Counted from the first letter of the stretch, positions 43,751 through 55,499 are shown. The stretch: DNA of 64,000 bases from Cystobasidiopsis lactophilus (GCA_001599975.1 BCIO01000004.1:127828-191827), one strand, 5' to 3'. A program made the numbers and translations. The notes: generated from the letters alone by a model not told the origin.

Positions 43751-44666
43751 ATGTCGAATGTGGCGTGTAGGTGAGCTGCCGCGCTGCGAATCGGTCTGCC
43801 TGACAGCGCGCCTTCCGCAGACGACCTCCAGGGTGCCGAACAAGAGGACTACGACCTGCGACATGCTCGAAAGCAAAGTCCTTACCGAGGCTTCATCCAA
43901 CTCTTGAAGTTCGCCAACAGTGGCCTCGCACTTGTCTGCTGCACCATCAATCTCGTCATAGTCTTCATGCTCGATGACGATGACCAAGCGCCAGAGCTGG
44001 AGACCGTCTCTTGGTTTTCGCGCGAGACAGCAAATGTGGCCCTCATGGCCCGCGCCCTCGAATCCTCTGCCCATGGCCTACTCACTATATGGCAACTCAT
44101 TATGGATTCTCCCGACGTTCAGCACTGGCTCCGATACCCTACAAATATCGCCAGAGTTTCATTGCTCATCTTGCTCAATTGTCTACAATGGGCCTCGTAC
44201 AGTTTCTGCTCTCTTCTCAATTGGAGTTTTGTTCATGTTCTTGCCCAAGGCATATCATCTGTCTGGCCGGGGTCCTCTACCTGATGAAAATCGCGCCTTT
44301 TGTCGCGACCTTTTGCAATCATCTCAGCCGCTTTGCCGAGATCGTGCTTCCCGCAACTGTACGTTTACATTTGCCCCTTTTTATCGACGCCAAACCTACT
44401 TAGTCTCACAGATCTGTGCGTTGACTTGTGTCGTGGGCCCCTTCCTCACCCACTTGGAACCTCGACGTCCTTGTGTGCGACCACAGCCGCATCACATCTT
44501 TTGGGCGACCATCTTCCGCCATTTCTCAGAAGACGGCGTGGTCTGCTCCGTCATCAAGGGGCGTGTCTTCTCCGGTCTGGACTGCGCCCTCATCAGCGCC
44601 ATCTCCCGCCCTACTTTCGACGACCGAGAGGTCCGCCGACTGCTAGACCAGGTCCAACGTCCTTGA
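43751..44666 (+). CDS. Membrane protein, local family member 2
   Basis: Same architecture as the gene at 39585: a 16 nt first exon (MSNVA plus T), a 54 bp intron (43767-43820) and YDLQGAEQEDYDL. Then SPYRGF, hydrophobic FANSGLALVCCTINLVIVF, ARVSLLILLNCLQWA, an intron, HIICLAGVLYLMKIAPFV, another intron, ICALTCVVGPFLTHL and the signature HHIFWATIF. The tail (SGLDCALISAISR, then REVRRLLDQVQRP) differs from member 1. Intron positions agree with members 1 and 3. Function unknown; multi-pass membrane location is clear. Confidence 0.68.
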
Positions 44667-45185
44667 CCATCCTCCCACATCACTTTTTTCGCTCCTCTCG
44701 TCTAGAACATGGGCCGTCATGGCTAGGCGGGTCTTGAGCAAGGGAGTTTTCTTTCAAAAGACGCTGCACACCAGGTCTCATGGCCCGTGTCCGCCCGTAA
44801 TCCTTGTGCGGCTTCTTATGCCCTGTTTAGACTGGGTTTAAGGCGCTGCTTGTAGCCACAAGTGCACCAAATCCGCAGAATCGAGGCGCGTGCCGGTGGC
44901 GAAAAACTCGAATCCCGTTCTTGCCCTTGCACCTCCAGCTTCGCATGCTTCCTGCTTTTCTCGCATTTACAATGGTGTAGTCCTCCATGAGATTTGAGTC
45001 TCTCTTTCAACGCGACGATGCAAAATTAAGCTTTGTCGCTTGGTCAATGTTTTGCTTGTTTTGGCAAAGACGGTTTGCGGCGATGGCTCCGGATTTTCTC
45101 CTTCATTCTTCCAACCAGCGTCCATCTGAACATTGATTGGGGTATTAAGTAACTGCTGGCCGTCAAGGCAGCTGGCTTGGGCACG
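44667..45185. promoter_or_regulatory. Intergenic, no gene seen
   Basis: About 520 bp between membrane family member 2 and the next multi-pass gene. No supported feature. Confidence 0.3.
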
Positions 45186-46718
45186 ATGTACGACCCTGCG
45201 ACCGACCCGACATTCGTGCCACTGGACGCTGCGACCCATCGATATCTCGTCATGTATTTTTGCGGCAACACGCTCTCCTTGGTTTTGGGTGCTCCTCTAT
45301 TAGTCGCGTGCTGGTCATATGCCAGAAGCAGAACCGCCAAAGGGGACCACCCGTTGATGCGCTGTTCGTTTCTTGGAGGCGCCAGTGTCAATCGTCTTCT
45401 GAAATTGGACAGCAGATGTCGCTTGGTCGTGTTTCGTTCTTACAGCTCTTCAAATGGTGGCGGTGTATGTGGACGGCGTGTACTCCTTTGCGCTGTACTT
45501 TGGAACCCTTGGCTATGTTTATGTGAGCTCCCGCCTCTGGTTGTTTGTCCGGCCCTGATGAGCTAGAGTTCAGGTCGTATCACCGACTTATTTGATTATG
45601 GAGGCCATGAATATATTATTGGCGGGCGTGGTATTAACGTTCTATGGGTCGGTTCTCCACTCATGGATGGCGAAGTTCACCTCGGTTCTGATGGCCTCAA
45701 GGGACAGCTGGAGATGCTACCAGCTGTACGACCGATCTAAACTAGTTGCTTTTACGTGCGGATTGGCGACGCTCGCCACTTTCGGAGCCGGGCTGTGGTC
45801 TTGCGCACGATACTACCTCAACTCGAACGCACCAGGTGGCGCGGTAGTCTCCACGAGCGAGAAAGTGCAAGAAGACGTCTTTTTTGTGAGCCCCCTGGTG
45901 TTCTGCATGCCAAATGAGGCAGCTGAAGAAAGAGCCTGGCGGTCGCAGATGGCTCCAGCAGGTGGAGCCATTTTTGGGACTGATTATCAGATGGCACTTA
46001 CTGACCCCACAAAGAGCAGTGAACGACATTTTAGTTACGGCACTAATGTTATATAATCTGTCCCACAAACGGAAAAAGGGCTTAGCAGGGAGGTGAGCCT
46101 TCTTCGCCTCATCGCTTTGTTGCCTTACGCTTGCCGCTCAACAAATCGCTCAGCTCTGGTGCCATCATCAAACGCGTACTCATCCTAGCTGTTACCACTA
46201 ACGCAATAAATACTTTAATAAGTACGTGGCCTTTGCCTCACGGGAAGCGGCTGCCAAAATTCGGCGTCTAACCGAATCTTCAGACCTTTGGGGCCTTCTC
46301 TGCACGGTGTTCTATAGAGACCTCAACAGTGTCGTCGTACGTCACACTTTCTGGGGGGCAGGATGCTGAGACTAACGCGTGGGGTGGTGCAGGATCCCTT
46401 ACTGGGGCGCGCTTACACGTTCACCTTCTTGGTGTGGGGTCAGTACCTCTTCCCCTGGGTGCTGAATCCTAAGCCCATTCTGAGCTCCTTTTGGTGCGCG
46501 CAGTCCACGCCAAGGACCGTCGGAAACCCTCCGTCGCCACCACCGTGCTGACCCAAGACGCCAAAAGCGCCCTCGAATCTAAAGGCGCCTGGAGGAGCAC
46601 TTCTCGATTAGAGTTGCAGATCTCAGAAGACCACCGTTCATCAATGGACGGTGAAGAAGGGGCAAGTCGGAAGGGCAAATATTTAGAGGCGGATCCGACT
46701 TTTGATCTGGAGCAATGA
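45186..46718 (+). CDS. Multi-pass membrane protein with hydrophilic C-tail
   Basis: Start ATG at 45186 (MYDPATDPTFVPLDAATHRY). Hydrophobic blocks in order: TLSLVLGAPLLVACWSYA, WSCFVLTALQMVAVYVDGVY, MNILLAGVVLTFYGSVL, LVAFTCGLATLATFGAGLW and YTFTFLVWG. A Ser/Lys-rich cytosolic tail follows (VRAVHAKDRRKPSVATTV...YLEADPTFDLEQ). The order of about seven helices with a helix-rich N-half and polar tail resembles the seven-helix integral membrane proteins (DUF6534-like) common in basidiomycetes; I am not sure. Introns near 45345-45415, 45523-45571, 45850-46350 (several) and 46440-46490 are only partly resolved. Confidence 0.45.
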
Positions 46719-47517
46719 GAGTGACATCTGCAGCTCCTTTTTTGCCGACTGGCCCACTTCTGCTGTTGATGCTCTTTCTCTTCTGAGCATGATACCAGTT
46801 TTGTGGGATTTGAATGCTGCCTCGAGACTTTTAATGGGGTGCGCCTCGCTCTCTTGGACCCAGACGCCGCATTTCTCATCTCACGACTTTGAACGCTCAT
46901 CATGTGCATTTTTGCTTTTACTAGATGCTTCCTCTTTGTACCCTCTCCTTCTCAATTGCAATCCTCCGCGTGCCATTCCACGGGCACCCAAAAATTTTGC
47001 CACCAAGCGACTCGCGAGCGGGAGCCGAGCAACTGGCTGGCTTTGGCGTGCGCTTCTCGCCCTCACTCGTCGATGTACTTCGTGAGCTTTTGCTGCCAGC
47101 TTCTGGTCCTATGCGACAGCGTGTCTCCCCGTCGAGGGTGTGCGGCCTTCTTGCTTTCTGGGAGCAAACGCTGAGCCTGCAAGCGCGCTCCTGGGCCTTG
47201 TGCGCGAATCCAACTGCATTGCTGGCCCTTTGTGTTTGCGTCAAATTGGAGATCGATGCCTTCGATTGACTTGCCATCTGAGACACCTCAGTGGTCACTA
47301 GGGCCTCGTTGCCCCAGATCTCGAGGTGCCGCAACTTTTGACAGCCGCCAACCCATGATGGCCCATGTGCCTTCTTCGTTCGCCTCAAAACATTGGAGAC
47401 CTTTTCATTCTGTGACAATCGGCGTCATCTGGCCTTTGGACGCCGCCGTGCCCTCCGAAGTTTGTTCCTTCCCCTGCACAGCGAATTTGCAGCTTGGACT
47501 TGCTCCTCAGTCGGAAA
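46719..47517. other. Intergenic, no gene seen
   Basis: About 800 bp. A 165-codon minus-strand frame (47418-46921) has no domain and no splice context, and I treat it as chance. Confidence 0.35.
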
Positions 47518-47607
47518 ATGCCTGTGACCTTCGTGGACATTAGCACTCAAAAGGGCAAGTACAATGCTGATTTCTAAGTTCCCACCATCCTGACGTGGAA
47601 CGACCAG

Positions 47608-48364
47608 AATACGACCTCGCCAAGGCGGAGCAGGACGACATCAACTCGCACCTCGACAACAAGTCCGTCCCTTACCAGGCCTTTCACGCTTCGACCTCCT
47701 TTGCCAGCTCCATAGGAACCGCATTCGCGCTCAGCACCTCCGCGTCCCTCTACGCGGCCGCTCAGACCAAAAATGAGTACGACGACGGCCCGAGGCAACA
47801 CCTCCTGACCATGGCCGCCCTGTACAACAAGGCCGGCGGCTTCTTTCTCACCGCCCTCGTCTGCTCCGTCGCTTGCGCGTTGATCTTCTCGGATGACTTC
47901 ATGTCGCACTGCTTGCGCTTCCCGACGACTTGGAAGCGAGCCTTGCTCGTCGTCGCCGTCTATGCTTTGGCTTGGACTTCGTGAGCGTTTCGCGTCGATT
48001 GTTGATACCAGCATGCTCATTTGTGCAAAGGGTGACCTTCAATGTTGCGGCCGTTGCCTACACGGCGCGAGCCATGCACTTCATAGACGCCCTCCCTGCG
48101 TATATGGTCGAATACTCTCTGCCTGTACGTTTCTTGTCCCTCAAACTCATGATGGGGCTTGTTAATGCTTGTCGCTAGGGTTGCGGAGGATTCCTTCTCG
48201 TCATCTGGATCGCCATCGATCAACTGGAAGAGCGAAAGAATTGCAGCGACCCGCGCTCTCGCCATTTGTGCTGGGCTACCATCCTTTCGTGGCTGCCCAA
48301 ACATTGGGCTTCCAGCATCAAGAGACCTTTCAAGGATTGCGAAAAGCAGCCAATCTTCAACTAG
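47608..48364 (+). CDS. Membrane protein, local family member 3
   Basis: Third copy of the family at 39585 and 43751. Exon 2 begins after CCAG at 47607 with YDLAKAEQDDINSH and SVPYQAF. Hydrophobic segments are SSIGTAFALSTSASLYAA, AGGFFLTALVCSVACALIF and ALLVVAVYALAW, then introns at the same positions as in the paralogs (TC|GTGAGC and CCT|GTACGT), VTFNVAAVAYTARAM, GCGGFLLVIWIAID and the signature RHLCWATIL. It ends KDCEKQPIFN. The very short first exon seen in the other two copies could not be placed. A nearby ATG at 47518 (MPVTF) resembles the MPVSA of member 1 but does not splice in phase. Confidence 0.65.
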
Positions 48365-48769
48365 TCCGACTTGAGGTTCACGTACTCGATGTCGCCTCTC
48401 TCTTTCCGTCCGCCGGTTCGGCGAGTTTGGTGCATCAGATGCAAGGGGCAGTTTAGGAGGCATCATCTTGGGATCTGGATGTTTCACTTTGCCGTCGTCC
48501 GCTCTGCCTTTGCTTGCGGCTTGCAGTAGGGATCAGCTCCGCTTGGGTCTGCTACATTGCAACCATCGACGGTTCCTTTTCAAAAGGCTACATCTCATTG
48601 TAGACGAATGAGGTGAAGCAGGTGATATAGTACCTGGAGTCGAAATTGAAAGGTCAAAGAGACGGGGCTTCGAGCGCCTAAGTCCATATTCCAGAGCAAG
48701 GACTACGACTGCTTAGAGTAGTACACCCAAACGACTGCGTCGCCAGCGTCAGCTCACATGCTTAGCATT
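48365..48769. other. Convergent intergenic, no gene seen
   Basis: About 400 bp between two genes that point at each other, so it holds both terminators. Nothing else is seen. Confidence 0.35.
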
Positions 48770-49818
48770 TTAACGATCAGGGAGCCCCTCACAGTACACA
48801 GCAAAAATGAGCACTCCGATCTGAAGCTGAGAAAGGCCTGGCGAGCTCGCCCCTGGATCCTCCACAGTCTCTCCGCCGAGCGCTGATATAATCAGAGTCA
48901 TTATCAAGTCGCAGAGAGGGCGAGAAAAAGGGAAAGACACGCACTCTGTCCCTTGCCCCAAGAATGACCATCCGCGCCACCCTCGCCCGAGAACTGCTTG
49001 ACCGCGTTGGTCAGGCTGCAAAAGCAGAGGTGAACTGAAAAGTGCTTCATTGATCTATTAGAGCATTGTGCTCACCCGTTCTTGTCGGCGCCGCGAATCT
49101 GCACCTAGGGTTCAGCCGCGCACGAGCAGCGTCGAGACCACGTCGAACGTACCGTCTTCACAGTCTGGCCATTCTTAACGAAAGCAAAAGTGGGCATAGC
49201 GCTGTCCTCAAGTTGAGCTCTGGTACTTATGGATCAAGCAGCCTTTCTCACCTAACTCCGAACTGCAGCAAGGTTGACCTTCAGCTCTCCTTCGCAACAC
49301 AGCAAGCAGGGACGCCCACTTTCTGAGCCACATCTTTAGCCTCGTCCACATCGACCTTGCAGAATCTGTCTCGGAAGCCGTGTCAGACCAGGCTTGCTGC
49401 CAAGTGTTTCGAACCGGAGAGGGCAACCTACACAGCCTGCGGGTTCTGTAGGACCGAATATTCTCTACGCATCGTCTTTTCGGAGCTATAAGCAAGAACG
49501 TACGCTCCGAGCCAGGGTTTCGAAGTGAGGCGCGATGAACTGGCGGACCGCTCTCAGCCGCCTGAGTCTCTGTGTTGACCACGACCAAGCGCACCTTGCA
49601 GGGCCCACACCAGACCTGTATGCGGCTTTAGAGACGGCAGCGTTGGGAAGAAAGGTAAGCGAGACGAACAGCGTGAACTGTGGCGAGGATCGACAGTCAG
49701 CGCGGCTTCAGCATTCGGAGGGCAAAACGAGCGCACAGTCGATGACGATCAGCTTGGAGCCCGCCTCAGCCTTGACCGAGTCATAGTCACTGAGGGATTT
49801 GAGCACTTTGAGAGACAT
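48770..49818 (-). CDS. Thioredoxin with C-terminal hydrophobic tail
   Basis: Thiol-disulfide reductase. It starts MSLKVLKSLSDYDSV at 49818, then SKLIVIDC and the redox motif VWCGPCK, FIAPHFETLARS, FCKVDVDEAKDVAQKVGV, the cis-Pro loop SAMPTFAFVKNGQ, VQIRGADKNG and LTNAVKQFSG, as in cytosolic thioredoxins. The gene is cut into at least seven small exons; WCGPCK sits on one of about 21 nt. After the thioredoxin fold the frame continues with SWGKGQ, an intron, TLGGETVEDPGASSPG and a hydrophobic end (LQIGVLIFAVYC) to TAA at 48770. This tail is not part of a normal thioredoxin. One middle exon join (about 49500-49390) is unresolved. Confidence 0.75.
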
Positions 49819-50001
49819 GATGGACGGCGGAACTGGGAAGAAAGCCAGAATTCCGCCCGCCGCCACTGTTGAGCGGAAAGTGTGGCAAAGTGTGGGTTTC
49901 GGAACGCGAGCATGAGAGTAGCGATAGATTATGCATTCTTTGAGAGGATAAGAACCCCGTTTTACATTTAGTTCGCCGTACAACCAGCATAAGTAGGGTC
50001 A

Positions 50002-51789
50002 TCATTCGACCTCGGCCTGGAGCACGCTCTTCTCCTCCTCGTCGCTTGCGTCCTTGACCCACACATCCTCTTGCCCATCTACCTCCTCCCCATTGCTGCC
50101 CCCGCTCGACCTCGCCCGCCGCCTTATCTTGCCCGGCCCCGTCTCCTTCAGCCACGCCGAGTCAAACACACTGTCCACCGTAGCCCGGTCCTCTGGGCTC
50201 CGCACCAACAAGGATTCCACCACCAGCTGGGCTTCCGGTGGGATCTGGTCCCCTGCCGAGGTGGTCGCCGGCCACGAGTAGTCGGCCTTAGCTATGCGCA
50301 TGAGCCGTGACCGCCGGCTGCTCTTGTCCGATTGGGACGAGGTCGAGGCAGACAGCTTGGCTTGCTGAGTCGTTGTCTCGTGCCTTAGTTCTTCAGAGGA
50401 GGTGAAAAAGGGCAGGGCGCCAGTTAGAAGGGTGTAGAGCACCACGCCAAGCGCCCAAGCGTCTGTCGACCGCCCATCATACGCTTGTCCCATAATTAGC
50501 TCTGGTGCCGCATATTCTTCGGAGCCGCAGCGGGTGCGCAGGACCGGGTCGGAGAGATCGATGAAGCGGGAAAGGCCAAAATCGGTGAGCTTGACCAGAG
50601 GGGATTCTAAGTCGTCTACTGCTGTAGGGCTGGAGGAAAGCGGGAACGGGTTGGTCGTTAGTAGGATATCTGTCAATACTTTTGAGACTCGCGATTGCTT
50701 TTCGGAGTGAGAGTGGCAACGCACTTTCGAGCTTGATGTCCCGGTGGACCAAGCCAATGCTGTGCATCCACCCAAGCACGTCAGCCAGCTCGCCGAATAT
50801 GCGGCGCACCAAGGGCTGGGTAAATTCGGCGTGGTGGTCGTTGACAAACTGGAAGAGCTCGCCGCCGGGCGCGAACTCGAGCACCAGGCAGGCATGGCGC
50901 TTGGTGTTGAACGAGGTGATTAGGTGGACCAACGACGGGTGGTGGATGTGCTGTGCGTGAAACCCAGTGGAAGAGATAAGGCGATGAATAGACATATAGA
51001 AAGGCAACGGCGCACCTTTAGGACTTCGACCTCCCTGAGAACCGAGATGCGCATGCGGTCGTTCTGTTCGACCGACTTGCGCTCTATCATCTTGACCGCG
51101 ACCATCTCCTTGCCCTTCTTAGCCAACACGACCCTCGAGAAGGCACCGGTGCCGAGCTGGCGGACGACCACATAGTCCTCGCCCAACTGGCTGCCAGGCT
51201 CGAACGCCTCGTCCCCCGCGCCCTCGTCTTCGGACAGGAATTGGGTGGGCGACTCAGACCGCACCGGTGTGGTCGCTGAGCCGAGAGATTCGACGGAGCG
51301 CTTGGCGGAGACGATGGGCGGGAACAACGTTGGCAGCCGGCTCGGCGGCTCTAGAGGCAGGCCAGACACGGTTCTGCGCGCTGGCGAATCCCCGAGGCCC
51401 AGGCTGGAGGGCATAGCTTTACGGCCATTGTTGGTGCCACGCGGAGGCGACGAGAGCAGGGCGGAGGGCAGGTTCGAGACGGGCGAGTCGTAGATCCTAG
51501 GTGCTGCTGCGCCCTGGCTCGAGCTCAGCGAGGAATCCAACGGCGCTCGACTGGGCGACTGCGAGCGCGAAGGCGGCAGGATCTTATTGGTGGACGGCGA
51601 CGCGGCGAAGAAGTCATGCGTCCGCCGCCCGCTGCCAGACGAGGACGGAAGGCGCTGTTGGCCACCATGGCCGGCCTCGAACGTAGAGACGTTGGGCGAT
51701 GGCAACGGGGTGACCAGCCGGCTCGCCAGACCAAGCTGGTCGAGGTTTAAAGTGTCTAGCTTGAGCGCTTGCTTCACGTCCAGGGTCAT
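50002..51789 (-). CDS. Serine/threonine protein kinase (CAMK-like)
   Basis: Complete kinase domain in the C-terminal half, after a disordered Ser/Pro-rich region of about 240 residues. Landmarks: P-loop LGTGAFSRVVLA, Lys in MVAVKMIER, the helix C Glu in SVLREVEVLK, hinge LVLEFAPGGELFQ, catalytic HRDIKLENILL, DFG in LTDFGLSRF, APE in YAAPELIMG and WALGVVLYTLLTGALPF. All catalytic residues are present, so it should be active. Two introns, one splitting the Asn of KLEN (A|GTGCGT...GACAG|AT). The open frame extends upstream to 51897 without ATG, so I start at the ATG at 51789 (MTLDVKQALKL). The closest subfamily cannot be decided by eye; substrates are unknown. Confidence 0.85.
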
Positions 51790-52160
51790 GCTCGCCAATG
51801 CGCCATGGTCGTCTTTGTTTATGCTGAGCCGCTGCGGCAAAAGCGCCACCGGGTCACGTTGGTCTTTGGAGCTATTGCAACAGCGCTGCGGCTTCACGTA
51901 TTGCCCCTAGCAATGTCCGTGCAACGCGATACTCGCCGAATTGCCCATGCCAACAAATCAACAAGCTTCAAACGGGCCAAATTTCCAGACCAACACCTCC
52001 TCCGCCAACCCGCAAGTCCGCCACCTGAATTGAGAGTCATGAGAGATGATAAGTGGGTGTTAGAAGAGAGTGTGCGTACACACACTGCAAGAAGAGGGTG
52101 CAAGAGCTCCATGCATGACTACTGCGCGATTGCGAATGTGGAGGGCGCAGACAACAGCCG
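51790..52160. promoter_or_regulatory. Kinase upstream region
   Basis: About 370 bp between the kinase ATG and the end of the next minus-strand gene. No gene is seen. Confidence 0.3.
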
Positions 52161-53305
52161 TCATTCTGAGGGCTCCGGATTCAAAGGAGGGAGTTCGCGA
52201 TATGCAAAGAATAGATGAGGCCGAGAGGGAATGCAGTTGGAGAGAAGGAAAGGCTGGCGCTCGACAATGCCGGCCACCGCTCGCTCCGCCCTAAACTCCT
52301 TCAGAGCTGGCAGGAAGTTGGGGGGCTCGAGCCAGCTCCGAATCGTCTGTTCGTCCGGACCTCCTTCCCAGGGCCATACCACATGAAGGACTTGCAGAAC
52401 TTGGCAAGCGTCTAAGGGCGGCTTTGAGGATTCACACCCTTGCCACCGGAAGAAGGCAAGGTTTGGGGCGGCTGCTGCTATAAAAAGCTCGGCATGCTGA
52501 TTTGGTACGTCCTGCAGCGTCAGGTGGCGGAGGTGTGGCGAAAAGATGCGGAGGCGGCGAAGGTCCTCCACTGACCAAGCGAGATTCTTGTCCGACGGCA
52601 GGGTTTGCTCCAGTTCGACGTGGGTGATCATAGTCTCTTGAGGATCCCGGTCATGTACGTCGTCTTCGTCAAACCAACCGCCGAACCAAAGCTGGAAGAC
52701 GCTGATCCTTCGGAGCTGCGAATACCTTTGGCATCCGCCCGGCAGACACCAATCGAGCCAGGCAACGTCCAAGAATTCGCCATCCCTTCCTGGCCCAAAT
52801 GATATCTCTTGGGCAGTGCCTTTACCAGATTTCTGCCCTCGAACATTTAGCCCTCTTGAGCCTTACGGACGGGAAGGGATCTGACATGAAAGACATCCTC
52901 GACATCTTCTTCGAGCCAGCCATTCACGCCAAGGTGGTCAAGGTTGGAACATTGACGCTTTATACCGAAAAAATTGCCCCAGTAGCCTTCGATCGCGTAT
53001 CCATTCGCGACGAGTCTTCGAACCAAAAGCCAAGGTTCCCAGCCTTCTGCTTCCTCGAAAGTGCGTTCCAGCAAGCAGATCTTGTCGCATTCGGTCCGTT
53101 CACAAGGGCAGATGTCAATGGCACGGTACAGGCGCAAGCGGATCGCTTTCAGAAAGGTGCGGCAGTAAAAGCCTTCGAGCAAGGGGAGCAGTGCTTCTGA
53201 ACGCTCCTCGTCGATGCATGAGATGATCTTCTCGATGACTTCGATTGGAAAGACGCTCATTGGATCCGAGGGGGTTGCTGGTTTGGCACAAACTTTCCAT
53301 TTCAT
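52161..53305 (-). CDS. F-box/LRR-like protein, third copy
   Basis: Starts MKWKVCAKPATPSDP; FPIEVIEKIISCI is a plausible F-box helix. Then come a charged central part (ECDKICLLERTFEEAEGWEPW) and a leucine-rich C-terminal half (RRLRIFSPHLRHLTLQDV, APNLAFFRWQGCE, VLQVLHVVWPW, FLPALKEFRAERAV) ending NPEPSE. One intron in 52870-52780 joins the two halves, but its exact ends are unclear because several weak donors are possible. The same style of protein as the pair at 0.2-4 kb, but too diverged to align by eye. The ligase-adaptor role is inferred. Confidence 0.5.
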
Positions 53306-53524
53306 CCCCGCGACGCAGTTTGGGTCTCACTCGTCACCGGGCTGTTGGTCCGCCTCGCAGCTACTCATAGGGCCATCGTCTTGTGTGAGACGGCGCGACG
53401 AACTTATATTCGGCAACATACAGGCAGTTCGTACGAAAGATGGCCCTCTTCACTGTTCAGGAAAGGAAGTTTGCCACCACTTCTCCAGTCCCTTAATTGT
53501 CGCGGGAAATGCAGTGCTGACTGT

Positions 53525-54706
53525 TCAGTTTCCGGAAGACGCCTTTTCCTTGGCCTCTTTCTCCCAGTAGGACACATCCCAACCGACGGATTTGAAAGCG
53601 GCGACTGGAGAAACGAGTGAGCAGAGACGTAAGCAGCGCAGCAGGGGTCGCGAAGCGCACCTCCAACTTTGACAATGGAAGTAGTAGATACGATATCTGG
53701 AGGCTGGTCGTCTAGACAAACGGGGTATCAGGTGTCAGCTCACGGCGACGAAGAGAGCACGCACAGTCATGATAGCGAGCAACGGCCTGAGGCTCAACCC
53801 ACTGACGATAGCAGTTTGAATGCACGTCCAAATAATAGGACAACCTCATGGAACTCACTTTGTAGGCTTTTTGGATGGGCAGTGTGCCGCCGTGCTTCTC
53901 GGGAAACTGCTTGATCCAATTGGCGACGTGGTCCTTATTGATGAACCAGTTGATATTATCGCAGACCTGATTTGCTTTTAGAATTCAGCACAAAGTCAGA
54001 CTGTTAAAAGCCAAAAAGAAACGCACATAGCCCTGGCTGAAATTTGGGGGCCAATCGACCGGGTTCAGGCCGCTGTGAACCAGGGTGTCCGGACAGTCGA
54101 TTTCCAGCAGCTCGCCATCTTTCCACTTGGTGGTGATGGGCTCCCAGCAGCAAGCGCAGGACGCGACAACGGTGGTGGTTTTGCCGGGGAATAGCATGTG
54201 AAATGCCACGGCCTCGCCGCCACAGCCAGCCCACTGTAGGATGCCCGATGTCCTTAGTGCAACGATCACATTCAGATAGAAGGAGGAGATACCCAAGAAC
54301 GGCCATCCTCGTGAGTAGCACGGAAGCGGGTGGGAACGTAGCTGCACAGCATGCTGTAGTTGGGCTCGAGCACAAGGAGAATGAGCTTACGCAAAAGGGG
54401 GCATCTTTTGAAGACTGATTTCGGTGCCAGGGATGCGCATGAGCTGGACACCGCGGCAGAGCTGGTCAACGCATGACCAGGTCGTCTGCTGGTCCAATTT
54501 GAGGTCTTTCATGATGTCGGCCACGTCGGGGCCCTATACAGCATGTGAGTTGATAATGATGCAAAGCGCTTCCTGGGACTCACGCGCTGGTGCTCAAGGA
54601 AGGAATCAATGAAGTACTTGCGAACGGCTTTGGCTTCCGCGGTGTACTCGAACTGTTCTTGGGCACATGGCACGATGTGCTCGTAGGAATGATTCCACTC
54701 GTGCAT
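53525..54706 (-). CDS. MerB-like organomercurial (alkylmercury) lyase homolog
   Basis: Resembles bacterial MerB, which cleaves carbon-mercury bonds. From the ATG at 54706 (MHEWNHSYEH): a helical N-domain (GPDVADIMKDLKLDQQTTW, ending GTEISLQKMPPFA), then YVPTRFRATHEDGRSW, WAGCGGEAVAFHMLFPGK, TVVASCACCWEPITTKW, DWPPNFSQGY and CDNINWFINKDHVANWIKQF with a tail to 53525. These line up with MerB blocks HRFEVDGRTLYAWCALD, SHCAATGAPV and SFCCHVHFFASVEAARDW. Cys96 and Cys159 equivalents are present. The position of catalytic Asp99 (C-A-L-D) reads C-G-G-E. Five introns, all in phase. Eukaryotic MerB-like genes are rare. Real lyase activity is unproven. Confidence 0.65.
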
Positions 54707-55499
54707 CGTAGCCTTTGTGACGGTAGAGGAGAAAAGGGAGAAAAGCGACAGCGGGGGAAGTGACCGCTCGGCCGGCGGCTGAAACAAGCCATCGGCCCGT
54801 TTTTTCTTCAGGGTGCGTTCCCGGCAATGAAATTGATCTCACAGCTGACCGTTATCAGAGCAGTTTGCTTTTGGACCCAGATAGGAAGACTTGGGAGCAG
54901 GCGCAAATGCAGCACACCTCGATCGCAGAATCCGAACGGCGAGCTTCCTGGTCAACGCTCAGAGCTGTGGAGCACAAGCGACCCAGCCATTTACAGGGTA
55001 TCAAATTCGGAGTGGATGTGACCAAGCAGCGTGCAAGTCACGCATTGCTCCGTTGAAGTTGGCCAATAAAAGGAGCAGCGGCAAAGATCATGATATCCGC
55101 GACAGCTCCTCGGAGCCCGACTTCGCACACAGCAATGATGCAAAGAGCATTCGACATTCATTGAGAGAAAAGGCCGGAAGATCAGAATCGCACTTCCCGC
55201 GAGCGAGTTGGTGGCGGCGGCGCAAGATGCATGAGTTGCATGAAAGTTTCCTCCGACCGGTTTCCTTTCTCGTCATTCTTTCAAGACACCTCAAGGACTA
55301 CGGACTACAGTGGAGGCGTGATTCATGCTCAAATCGAGAATCGAGCTTTTGACCACAAGTGTGAGTGCGTGCACGGACGTAGAGATTCATTAAATAATAA
55401 AGGGAGCGCGCTTGTTTGCTTCGGTCGGCGACTCGACAGAGGCTGCCTTGGCTTGCGAGACTGCCACCTGGTCACAATAAGCCCCGGTAACAGGCGTGC
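54707..55499. promoter_or_regulatory. Divergent upstream region
   Basis: About 790 bp between the MerB-like gene and the first DUF7918 gene. No supported gene. It should contain both promoters. Confidence 0.35.

Noticed and set aside
46921-47418. 165-codon open frame on the minus strand
   Set aside because: No domain, odd composition, no splice signals, and it lies in a GC-rich intergenic stretch where long chance frames are common.
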